In this document: piece after piece, positions 1 to 8,221 of the stretch
Layout: every line of letters starts with the position of its first letter
How positions within the stretch are numbered: position 1 is the first letter of the stretch
Origin: Sedimentimonas flavescens
GTDB taxonomy: Bacteria; Pseudomonadota; Alphaproteobacteria; Rhodobacterales; Rhodobacteraceae
Reading direction: 5' to 3'
DNA length: 38,671 nucleotides
NCBI RefSeq assembly: GCF_019264375.1
Contig: NZ_JAHVAI010000019.1
Span: 1 to 38,671, forward strand
The notes under the pieces: model-generated
The model's database searches: none
What the model was told of the DNA's origin: nothing
Seen by the model: only the letters and a program-made list of their open reading frames with translations
Position numbers and translations under genes: made by a program

Positions 1-127
1 AGATCAGACATGTTCACCGCTCGGTTTTCGAGCCGTGAATCATGCCGGTAAACGGAAATCAATGGGTCCTGACCCTAGATAAATAGACGACCGAACCCTA
101 ATCTCTAACGCGTCCTAAAAAAACCTC

Positions 128-2203
128 TCAAGCACGCACGTACGTCACATAGAAGCCTTTGATCATTCTGTACTCTTGCAGACGATCCCCCAATGAAAAC
201 CCATCCCGACGAATGGGTGCCTGATAAATATCGAGCCCGCGATCGAGCACAATTTTCCAGCCCGTATCCGCAACAATTGTGCGTGCATGACCTGTGCCGG
301 TGCCATCAAACTTCCAAGAAAACTCTACACCGCTTCCGGTGCACGCTTCGACAATACTGTCGAGTAATTCGCGCTGCTTTGAGATGTTCCCATCATCCGG
401 CCCGGTCGTAAGATGAATGGCAACCTGATCCTCTGGTGCCTTACGCCGAATGACCATCTCCACAAATTCCATCATATTCCGAATCTGATAGAAATAGCGG
501 ATGTAGGGATCCGTCACGTCAATACGAGTGGCTCCTTCGATATACGGACCGAAAAGCCCATCATATGTCAGCCCCCTGCGGTTCTCTGCATAGTCATGGT
601 GGCCCTCCAACGCGCGCGACGGTTCTGGCGCCGTGCCTTTCGCCATCCCGTCAGCAGTATCCTCATCTATCTCAATCAGCGGCTCATCATCTGTCATGTC
701 CGCGCTGCTTTCCGCCAGATTCTCAACGCGGCGCTTTTTGTGGTAATACTGTGGGAACTCTTCCTCTTCGACGGTCGTAATCCGTCGCTTCTCGCCGCTT
801 GAGCCTACATAGTAAAAGTCAACATCGGGATAGGTGCTGTCGATGCGGAAGAGCTGATCCTTGACCCGTTTTCGGCTCTCAAGGGCAAGACGCAAAAGCT
901 CTTCCATTTCGGTCTCGGTTTCGCTGCCATCCGGAAAGATCACCTTCAGCAATCCCGACATAGTCTTGTAAATTGCGTCACGATCTCGCGTCGAAATTTT
1001 CTCGCTAATCCGGAAGAAGCGTTCGGGACGATTGGAAAAGTCCTCCTGCCGGAGATGGCGCAATATTTCTGCCAGATAATCTACAATGAAGCCGTAACCC
1101 GAGGTGAACATCTCGCCCCGGATGACATCCACTTCCCAGCCAGGCAGGTATGCATGTAGACGATCAATGAAGGCTGAGTCATGAAACTGGGAAGGTAGCG
1201 CCTCGAACAGGTCACTGTTCTTGAGCATGAATGGAACGTTGTGATCGGTATTGCCAACGAATGCAAAGCTGGCCTCTGCACCCATTGGGTTCACGCCACG
1301 TGAGAAGCTCTTGTTCGCCATGTAGTTTTTCATGATGTCGACGAGGGCCTTGTTCGCCGTTTTCTCGCGCCCGGCAAATTCATCGAAGGCGACGACATCC
1401 CAATACCCCACCAAGCCAATTCGGCCGTTGGAATTGTTGACGAACAGCTTGGGGATGGTGACCTCTCCGCCTGAAATCAGCTGACCATGCGGCGAAAACT
1501 CTGAATAGATATGGGACTTACCGGTCCCCTTGGGACCAAGCTCGATAATGTTATAGTTGCGCTCGACAAATGGGATAAGTCGCATGAGCTGCAGTAGCTT
1601 GCTGCGCCGCCCGAAAGCCGCCGGATCAAAACCGATCGACTGCATGAGCAGATCAATCCATTCGTCCGTTGTGAATTTCGAACGCGCTTCTTTATATCCC
1701 TCATAGTCGACGCGCGCGATTTGGATAGGTTTGATCGTCTCGAGAATCCAAGGCGATAGGCGATTGTCTTCTGAGAACTCATATTGGACGTCTGCGATAC
1801 ACCACACTCCGGTCACTAGAAGCTTGGGGTGTGCCTTGACCGTACCGCTGTCGACGGCAACCTTCTTGATCCCAAGGTTGTCGAAAGTGGCCTCGTAGCT
1901 ATCCGTCTTTTCGTTTAGAGCGACGCTTACCTGGTCGATGACCTTGTAGCGCCCCTTCTCCTTGATCGTGGACTGGATGAGTCCTGCTTCGCTACGGTGC
2001 ACGTAGTGCTTACGTAAAATTTCCTTGACGGTCTCGATCCCACTCTCAATCGAAGCATCATCGTCAGTCGCGCAATATTGACCCAAGAGGTATTCAAGCA
2101 CGTAAGTGGGAACGATCGCGTTGCCCTTGACCGCCTTCACCAAGTCCTTCCGGACCACGAATCCCGCAAAATGCTCATTGATCTTAGCGTCCAGATCACT
2201 CAT
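128..2203 (-). CDS. brxL: BREX protein BrxL, variant with C-terminal MIT_C (PLD-like) domain
   Basis: This is the last gene of the BREX operon, 691 aa. Seen: an AAA+ module with Walker A GPKGTGKS at residues 223-230 and Walker B VVAFDE at 270-275, which with the operon context gives the BrxL call. After a linker (about 430-543), residues 544-691 do not look like a Lon protease domain. They read like MIT_C of MITD1: YDGLF near the start, DPYIR then a Q-x2-N helix, IHLTT, GHARTI, DTGWKIVLDRGLD and FSLGD. In known systems BrxL is a DNA-binding AAA+ oligomer needed for phage restriction. Human MITD1 MIT_C has a phospholipase D fold and binds acidic phospholipids. The role of this tail here is inferred only. 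The start has a GAGGAG ribosome-binding site and lies 11 nt after pglZ. Local GC is about 50%, below the core chromosome. Confidence 0.88.
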   Translation of the reverse strand: MSDLDAKINEHFAGFVVRKDLVKAVKGNAIVPTYVLEYLLGQYCATDDDASIESGIETVKEILRKHYVHRSEAGLIQSTIKEKGRYKVIDQVSVALNEKTDSYEATFDNLGIKKVAVDSGTVKAHPKLLVTGVWCIADVQYEFSEDNRLSPWILETIKPIQIARVDYEGYKEARSKFTTDEWIDLLMQSIGFDPAAFGRRSKLLQLMRLIPFVERNYNIIELGPKGTGKSHIYSEFSPHGQLISGGEVTIPKLFVNNSNGRIGLVGYWDVVAFDEFAGREKTANKALVDIMKNYMANKSFSRGVNPMGAEASFAFVGNTDHNVPFMLKNSDLFEALPSQFHDSAFIDRLHAYLPGWEVDVIRGEMFTSGYGFIVDYLAEILRHLRQEDFSNRPERFFRISEKISTRDRDAIYKTMSGLLKVIFPDGSETETEMEELLRLALESRKRVKDQLFRIDSTYPDVDFYYVGSSGEKRRITTVEEEEFPQYYHKKRRVENLAESSADMTDDEPLIEIDEDTADGMAKGTAPEPSRALEGHHDYAENRRGLTYDGLFGPYIEGATRIDVTDPYIRYFYQIRNMMEFVEMVIRRKAPEDQVAIHLTTGPDDGNISKQRELLDSIVEACTGSGVEFSWKFDGTGTGHARTIVADTGWKIVLDRGLDIYQAPIRRDGFSLGDRLQEYRMIKGFYVTYVRA

Positions 2204-2214
2204 GGGCCCGCTCC

Positions 2215-4716
2215 TCAGAAGTCAAAATCTGTTGTAATGCCACGTTTCAACTGGAAGCGATGGCTCGTGTAGTCCTGATAGTGGCTAGTCTTGCCGACAC
2301 GCTCCCGCAATTTCAAAAAAACGTCTTGGGTGTTGAACTTGTCTGCCTCGCGCGACATCAGGAATTTTCGCGGCATTTCGCGCTCACGTGCATTTTCCGA
2401 CGTAAAATCGAACTGCAGGACATGTTCGTCTGAAATCAACGTGTCATCGGCGGCGTAGATCCCCGCGACCAACTCGCGCGCCTGCATTTTATCGGAGACC
2501 GGCTGCGCCTGATAGAAAATGACCGCCGTCTGACCAGACGTGATCTGGCTTCGGCCGGATACGATAATCTGCACCTCGACCTGGTTCACATCCGCCTCGC
2601 GCTGTTTGCCGACGCGGATAACCGGGATGACGATTTCCTGTAGCGATGCCCCGCCATGAACAAATCGGCTGCCAGCCCCTTTGACCCGCAGACGGTTTAT
2701 CGAATTTGGGATCAGGACATCAAGGTCACCCGCGAGGCCCAGGTTGGCGGAGGTGAACTTCTTCATGCCTGCGGTCGCCTCGAGGCCGCGGCCTATGACG
2801 AACCGGCGATTGCGGAGGAGGATTTCCTCACCCTTGGGATCAGCAACAGCGAAGTCGCTCTCATCCAGCGCTCGGTGCTGATAAAGGAAGCCGTGGTCAG
2901 CCGTGATCACGATGTTCGAGAAATTCGCTGAAGTCAGCTTTCGGACCAGCCTGGTCAGCTCCTCAATCGCGTCCTCCGCGGCCTTTGGAAGTTGATCCTC
3001 GGTCTGCAGCTTGTCTCCGATCGCATCGATGAGGTTGTGGTAGATGTAGACCACATCATTAGCCCGGAAGAGCTCTTTGCCCTCATCGACCCGCATATCC
3101 AGCAACTCGCGTGCAGAGAGGGCCCTTGCGCGATCGCCTGCACGCCCTGTTGCCAAGAGCTTTTCGCGCGCAGTGAGGCCTTGGGTGCTTTCGCCACCAG
3201 ACAAGACAGAGCCACCACCGTCAGGCGCGAAAGACAGCTCCCGGTTCGGCAAGAGCGCCGCCATCCCAAGCTGTGTATAGCTGGGCAGCGCGCTGATCAT
3301 GGGCTGCAGCCCTGCATCAAAGCGGTTCAGCGCCCGGATGCGGCGCAAGCACTCTTCGGCCACCTCAAAGCGCAGGGCGTCCGAGACAATCACCACCACC
3401 TTCTGGTCTTTGCGACGGAACTCGGCCGCCTGTTCGACATAGAAGGCGCTCTGGCGCGCGTAGCCCGAAATGACCCAATCGGTCAGCCCCGTGACTTGGT
3501 CCTGCCAAGCGTCATTCAGCTTCAAGAGGAAGCTATTGGTATATCGGTTCTCGACCGCCTCATAGAGGTCCGAGAGCAGCGAGGCATGGCCGCTGCGCTG
3601 CATATGGTAGATGAATTTGCGATAGAGCTGATCGAGCTTGTACCAACTGCTGACATAACGCTTCACCCCTTCAGCAGGGCTTGTCATTCCAAGATTGGCT
3701 TCGGCCAGCGCCTGCTGGAACTCAGTCGCAAAGCCGATCGCTTGATAAATGTCCTCATAGGTTCCATACCAGTGGCTCTGTCGGCGTTCTCGGACCCATT
3801 TCAACACTTCGGACGCGCTCACGGTTTGGGTCGACATCGCATGGACAAGCTGTCGGATGATGTGGCGATCGATTTCCTCAAAATGATCAACGGCAATCAC
3901 AGCGCGGAAATCGCGCCGCGACAAGTCTTGATGAATCTTCAAAAGGCTCTGATACCGGGCCGACAAGATCTCGAACGCCTCAGCCCAATGACGGTTGTTC
4001 TTCCAGCGCCGGAATACCAGTAGCGTCTCGGCGTTTAACGACCCATCCTCCCCCAAGGCGAGGGCATAGGCCGACTGGAACAGCGCGATGGCGAAGTCCT
4101 CGAAATCCGGCTCATCGGGCTTGTAGCCATAGGCCTGGCCGACCTGCTTCCAGAGGAAATCCGTCAGCCCCGAGCGATCGATCAGCCGCAGGGCGTCGTC
4201 GCGGCCCACGGCCAGCTCGCCGAGCAACGCCTCGATCACGGTGTCCAGCCCGCCCTCGGCACCCGCGCAGACGGCGAGCATCCGCAGGCGCATCTGGGCC
4301 TGGGTGTCGGACGCCTGCATCAGCCGCTTCAGCGCCTCGACGCGGGCCTTGGCTCGGAAGAACTCGATATGTCCGCGCACCACGTTCTCGAACTGCAGCG
4401 GCAGGCCCAGCTCGGCCAGCCAGATCGCCGCCTGGTCGGCCTTGAACACCGCCGAGGCCAGCTGCAGGTCCAGAAGCCAGTTGTCGGTCATCTCGGGCTC
4501 GGGCCCGTCCTTGAACAGCAGGAACTTGCCCTTCGGCTCCTGCCGCAGGATCCGGTACTTCACGCCGAACTCGTTATTCGTGATCTCCAGCTTGGTCACG
4601 CCGGGCAGATCGACCGCGTCGAACTCCGCCCGCATGTCGCGGTCGGCGTCGTACCAGAAGACGAGCCGCTTGTCCTCGAACAGCTGCCGCAGGCTGGCGG
4701 CGATGCGGTCACTCAT
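2215..4716 (-). CDS. pglZ: BREX type 1 alkaline-phosphatase-like protein PglZ
   Basis: An 833 aa protein of the PglZ family, a conserved BREX component with an alkaline-phosphatase superfamily domain. Seen: a VIVSDALR motif near residue 442 and an ADHGF motif near residue 605, the usual metal-site landmarks of this superfamily. Length and position between pglX and brxL fit type 1 BREX. Its start overlaps the pglX stop by 8 nt, so the two are probably translationally coupled. Odd: the N-terminal ~200 codons are much richer in GC than the rest (4201-4320 has 89 G+C of 120, 3601-3720 has 61 of 120), suggesting a recombination junction near 4050-4100. The substrate of PglZ proteins is not established. 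Confidence 0.93.
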   Translation of the reverse strand: MSDRIAASLRQLFEDKRLVFWYDADRDMRAEFDAVDLPGVTKLEITNNEFGVKYRILRQEPKGKFLLFKDGPEPEMTDNWLLDLQLASAVFKADQAAIWLAELGLPLQFENVVRGHIEFFRAKARVEALKRLMQASDTQAQMRLRMLAVCAGAEGGLDTVIEALLGELAVGRDDALRLIDRSGLTDFLWKQVGQAYGYKPDEPDFEDFAIALFQSAYALALGEDGSLNAETLLVFRRWKNNRHWAEAFEILSARYQSLLKIHQDLSRRDFRAVIAVDHFEEIDRHIIRQLVHAMSTQTVSASEVLKWVRERRQSHWYGTYEDIYQAIGFATEFQQALAEANLGMTSPAEGVKRYVSSWYKLDQLYRKFIYHMQRSGHASLLSDLYEAVENRYTNSFLLKLNDAWQDQVTGLTDWVISGYARQSAFYVEQAAEFRRKDQKVVVIVSDALRFEVAEECLRRIRALNRFDAGLQPMISALPSYTQLGMAALLPNRELSFAPDGGGSVLSGGESTQGLTAREKLLATGRAGDRARALSARELLDMRVDEGKELFRANDVVYIYHNLIDAIGDKLQTEDQLPKAAEDAIEELTRLVRKLTSANFSNIVITADHGFLYQHRALDESDFAVADPKGEEILLRNRRFVIGRGLEATAGMKKFTSANLGLAGDLDVLIPNSINRLRVKGAGSRFVHGGASLQEIVIPVIRVGKQREADVNQVEVQIIVSGRSQITSGQTAVIFYQAQPVSDKMQARELVAGIYAADDTLISDEHVLQFDFTSENAREREMPRKFLMSREADKFNTQDVFLKLRERVGKTSHYQDYTSHRFQLKRGITTDFDF

Positions 4717-7700
4717 CCGCCGCCTCCAGCCCCTTGATCGGCTTCAGCGCCGCGCCGAACAGCGGGTAGTTCCGCTTCACCCCGTCGTCTAGATCGATCT
4801 CGATCTTGGCCTGCGCCAGCGGGAAGATCACCTCGCGCTCCCATTCCTCCAGCTCGGCGAGCTGCTTGGCGATCACGCCCACGTCCTTCAGCGCCTTTGT
4901 CCGCTGGGTCTGGGTGGCGGCGGGGTCGTCGGAGAGCTTTTCCAGCCGCGCGCGCTCGGCCTCCAGCTTGCGGATGAACTCGCGCAGGTAGTCGTTAAGC
5001 AGCACCGAGACGGTGTCGGGCCGGTAGCGGTGCATGTAGATCAGCGCCTGGAACGTGCCCTTGGGGCTGGAGAACATCCAGTAGATCGGGCGCTTCTTGT
5101 AGCGCTTCACGTGGTCGTCGTAGAAGCCGCGCGTGAAATACCTGCGGATGTCGCCGACCTGCGCCTCGATGAAGGCGAGGTTCTCGCGGAAATGCGCATC
5201 GCCGAAGGTGACGCGCAGGAACTTGCGGAAGCGGTCCACGATGTCGTCGGCGAACCAGTCGGCATCCAGCACGGGGATGACGTTGTCCTCGTCGGGCGGG
5301 AAGCTGGGGTTCGGCACGCGGGAAAGGTAATCGGCCAGCGTTTCGCCCTGGTTGGCGAGGATCAGGCCCGGCGCGTTCAGGCTGTAGCGGCCGAACATGC
5401 AGCCCACGGCGTAGGACAGGAACTCGGCCATGGTGTCGGCGCGCAGGCGGGTTTCGCGCTCCTCCGCGGTGCCCTTCACGCCATAGCGATAGGCGGGGTT
5501 GCAGGTGAGGGTGATCTCCTCGATCGGCACCTCGGGGGTAAGTTCGTCCTGCAGACCATAGGCGTCGATGAAGATGCGGTTGTTCTCTTCCTCCAGCCGC
5601 TGCATTTCGTCCGTCATGCCCTGCCAGTGGGCACGCAGGCGGCCATAGGTGGCTTCCAGCGTCCCGGCCCGGTGATCCGGCGAGAGCAGAGGAAGCGTGG
5701 TGAAGTCCCAGGAGGTTTCGTAGGCGTCCCAGTCAGACTGAGCATACTGAACAAGCGAAGAGGTGTTGTTTTCTATCGCTGTGCGATGTCCTGCCGTGAT
5801 TTTTGCCCAAGGCAAGCGTCCCACTGGACCCTGATTATAGTCCATCGTGGGCGCGAGCAATTTAAGGAAGAAGTTTGAGCTTGAAGAATTCAGCAGCGCA
5901 GTCAAGAGGCCGAGATCCTTGTCCTCAATCGGCTTGGCCATGGGCCCCTTTGCGTCATAAACGAAGCCACCTCGGCAAATCCGCGCGTTGAAGGATCCAA
6001 CGGTTAGCGATGTCCATGTCGCAGCCGGGCGAAAATAGTACTCTAGGTTTTGCGGCCTTGATCGAAGCTTCCCGTTGTCATCGAAGAAGTTTCGAATCCG
6101 CACCCCGTCGTTTTCCCAATCAACAACGAACTCATGATTGCCGTACCATTTCCTAAAGGAGCCTCCTTTATGGTGCGGGAACCAGCGTTTCTTGGAATTC
6201 TTGGCCTCGGATCGAGAACTTGCTCCGAAGCAAGTGCGGTCTTTTTCGGTTTCAAACCACTGTCGTAGGAAGCGATCATTGTCGCCTGTAATAAGCCCTT
6301 GCCGCGGCTCGGCAAAAGCGGAAAGCGGGTCGTTGATCTCGAATACGTCAAGCGCGCGCGATGAGAGCCAGTAAGCTATCGGTGATCCTGGAACCTTGTG
6401 GAAGTCCTTCGAGGAGCCTTGGTGGCGCCAAGCAACCGATTTGTCGCGGATCGCCTCAAGGAAATACTTTGATTGAACGTCAGCCCCCACGAAATCATTC
6501 AGATCAATAAAAACACCCTGCTTGTCCGGTGCCTTTGAATGCTGGACGGTGAATGCGCAAATAGGAACATATGCAGAATCAAAGAAGGCGTGATATTCGG
6601 GCCGGACTAGGCTCGTGATGTGATTCTTCTCAGTTAGTAGTTTTCGAACGTCCTCATAAGAACTGATGAACATCCAAGTAAACGGCGTCATCAAGCCAGA
6701 AGCGCCGCCACGGAGCACAATTCCCGATATTCTCTTGATGAACGCGGCAAACAGATCGGAGTTGTATCCGCGATAACTCCCGTAGAGCCACGCTGCCAGC
6801 AGCTTATTCAGACCTTTGCCGCCGGCATAAGGCGGGTTAGCCACCACCACGTGATACTTCGGCGACAGCGCCTCGGCCATGCGCAGCACGGTGATGACGC
6901 GCTCCTGCACCTCCTTCAGCAGCAGGTCGCCGCCGAAGTCCCGCGCTTCCACCACCCGAAGCGTTTCGGCCGGGTCGCGCAGCTTCGGCACGATCAGCGA
7001 GCCGAAGTTCTTTGCCTGCTCGAACTGCAGCAGCGTCTCGCGCAGCTCGTCCGTGAACAGGTCGCGCCCCACCACGGCGGCCACGTCCTGCATCTCGGCC
7101 GGCGTGAAGGTCACGTTCTGCAGCACGACGATGTCGGGCTTCGCCTCCATCCGCAGGAATCGCCGCCGCCCCAGCCGCGCCGCCGCCTTCATCGCCAGCG
7201 CAAAGGCCGCCAGCGCCCCCGCGCGGTCGTCGATCTCCACCCCTGTCAGATTGTGCTGCAGGATCAGCGCAGGGATCCTGTCGGCCTCATACCCCTCTTC
7301 CTCGTAGATCGCGTAGAGCAGGTCGAAGGCATAGGTCAGCATGTGCCCCGACCCGCAGGCCGGATCGCAGACCTTGATCTCCTCGGGCTTGCCGATCTTC
7401 AGGAAATCCGTCTCGGGCTCTTCCGGCGCGATGTAGTAGTCCATCCGCTCGGCCAGTTTCGACCCCGGCCGGTTCAGCAGCCACAGCCGCCCCAGCGAGT
7501 TCTCGACCAGGTAGCGGACAATCCAGTGCGGGGTGAAGAGCTGGGTGGCGGCCGGGATGTTCTCGGCCGTGATTTTCTGGTTCTTCTTCAGCCCCGCGAA
7601 GACCTGATCCTTCTTCTCCGAGATGTAGAACTGGTAGAGCCAGCCGATGATCTCGACATCCTTGCAGTCGTCCTCGGGCATGGCGTCGCGCAGGCGGGCG

Positions 7701-8221
7701 AGGATCGAGGTCGGCGAGAGCAGATCCTCGGGCATCAGGAGTTCGGTGTAGTCGCTCACCTTCTCGAACAGGAAGGGCATGGGCTTGTGCCAGGCGTTGC
7801 AGGCATGGACGAGCAGCAGGCGATAGGCCTCGCCCTGCGGGTCTCGGCTGGGGCTGCGGCCCTCGAGCAGCGCGGCGATGGTGGCGGGCGCGCCCTCGGG
7901 CAGGTTGCCCGCCATCGCCTCGGCCAGGATCTCGGGCCGCGTCGCGTCGCCCTCGGGCGAGACGACGCGCGGGTTGGTGTAGCCGTTCACGTCCATGAAG
8001 CGGAGCGCGGTGAAGCGGTTGAACCAGGTGTAGGCGACCTGCTCGATAACCTGGGCCTTGCCAGTCTGCGCGATGGCGGCGTCGAGCTTCTTCATCGCCG
8101 CAGGGTTCTCGCGCCGGGCGGAGGAGGCCGGGTCGATCATGACGGCAAGTTTCGCAGTGACCTGATCGATCAGGAGATTGCGCGCGGCTTGCGCGAATTT
8201 CTTGAGGGCGTTGGTATCCAT
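4709..8221 (-). CDS. pglX: BREX type 1 adenine-specific DNA methyltransferase PglX
   Basis: A 1170 aa N6-adenine methyltransferase that marks host DNA in BREX systems and supplies sequence specificity. Seen: SAM-binding motif DPACGSGH at residues 286-293 and catalytic NPPY at 462-465, followed by a long C-terminal part that should hold the target-recognition region. It starts in a TGATG 1-nt overlap with brxC and overlaps pglZ by 8 nt. Odd: codons about 464-830 (5730-6830) are near 48% GC in a sampled stretch, while flanking parts of the same gene are 66-70%. The upstream break falls at the NPPY motif, as expected if the recognition module was exchanged. The reading frame is intact. The methylated motif cannot be predicted from sequence alone. 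Confidence 0.95.
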   Translation of the reverse strand: MDTNALKKFAQAARNLLIDQVTAKLAVMIDPASSARRENPAAMKKLDAAIAQTGKAQVIEQVAYTWFNRFTALRFMDVNGYTNPRVVSPEGDATRPEILAEAMAGNLPEGAPATIAALLEGRSPSRDPQGEAYRLLLVHACNAWHKPMPFLFEKVSDYTELLMPEDLLSPTSILARLRDAMPEDDCKDVEIIGWLYQFYISEKKDQVFAGLKKNQKITAENIPAATQLFTPHWIVRYLVENSLGRLWLLNRPGSKLAERMDYYIAPEEPETDFLKIGKPEEIKVCDPACGSGHMLTYAFDLLYAIYEEEGYEADRIPALILQHNLTGVEIDDRAGALAAFALAMKAAARLGRRRFLRMEAKPDIVVLQNVTFTPAEMQDVAAVVGRDLFTDELRETLLQFEQAKNFGSLIVPKLRDPAETLRVVEARDFGGDLLLKEVQERVITVLRMAEALSPKYHVVVANPPYAGGKGLNKLLAAWLYGSYRGYNSDLFAAFIKRISGIVLRGGASGLMTPFTWMFISSYEDVRKLLTEKNHITSLVRPEYHAFFDSAYVPICAFTVQHSKAPDKQGVFIDLNDFVGADVQSKYFLEAIRDKSVAWRHQGSSKDFHKVPGSPIAYWLSSRALDVFEINDPLSAFAEPRQGLITGDNDRFLRQWFETEKDRTCFGASSRSEAKNSKKRWFPHHKGGSFRKWYGNHEFVVDWENDGVRIRNFFDDNGKLRSRPQNLEYYFRPAATWTSLTVGSFNARICRGGFVYDAKGPMAKPIEDKDLGLLTALLNSSSSNFFLKLLAPTMDYNQGPVGRLPWAKITAGHRTAIENNTSSLVQYAQSDWDAYETSWDFTTLPLLSPDHRAGTLEATYGRLRAHWQGMTDEMQRLEEENNRIFIDAYGLQDELTPEVPIEEITLTCNPAYRYGVKGTAEERETRLRADTMAEFLSYAVGCMFGRYSLNAPGLILANQGETLADYLSRVPNPSFPPDEDNVIPVLDADWFADDIVDRFRKFLRVTFGDAHFRENLAFIEAQVGDIRRYFTRGFYDDHVKRYKKRPIYWMFSSPKGTFQALIYMHRYRPDTVSVLLNDYLREFIRKLEAERARLEKLSDDPAATQTQRTKALKDVGVIAKQLAELEEWEREVIFPLAQAKIEIDLDDGVKRNYPLFGAALKPIKGLEAADE

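Noticed and set aside
1-127. Possible left attachment site of the island
   Set aside because: No copy of the tRNA-Ser 3' end sequence is seen here or elsewhere left of the integrase within the window.
2992-4023. 343-codon plus-strand frame opposite pglZ
   Set aside because: Antisense shadow; the minus strand encodes clear PglZ motifs across this part.
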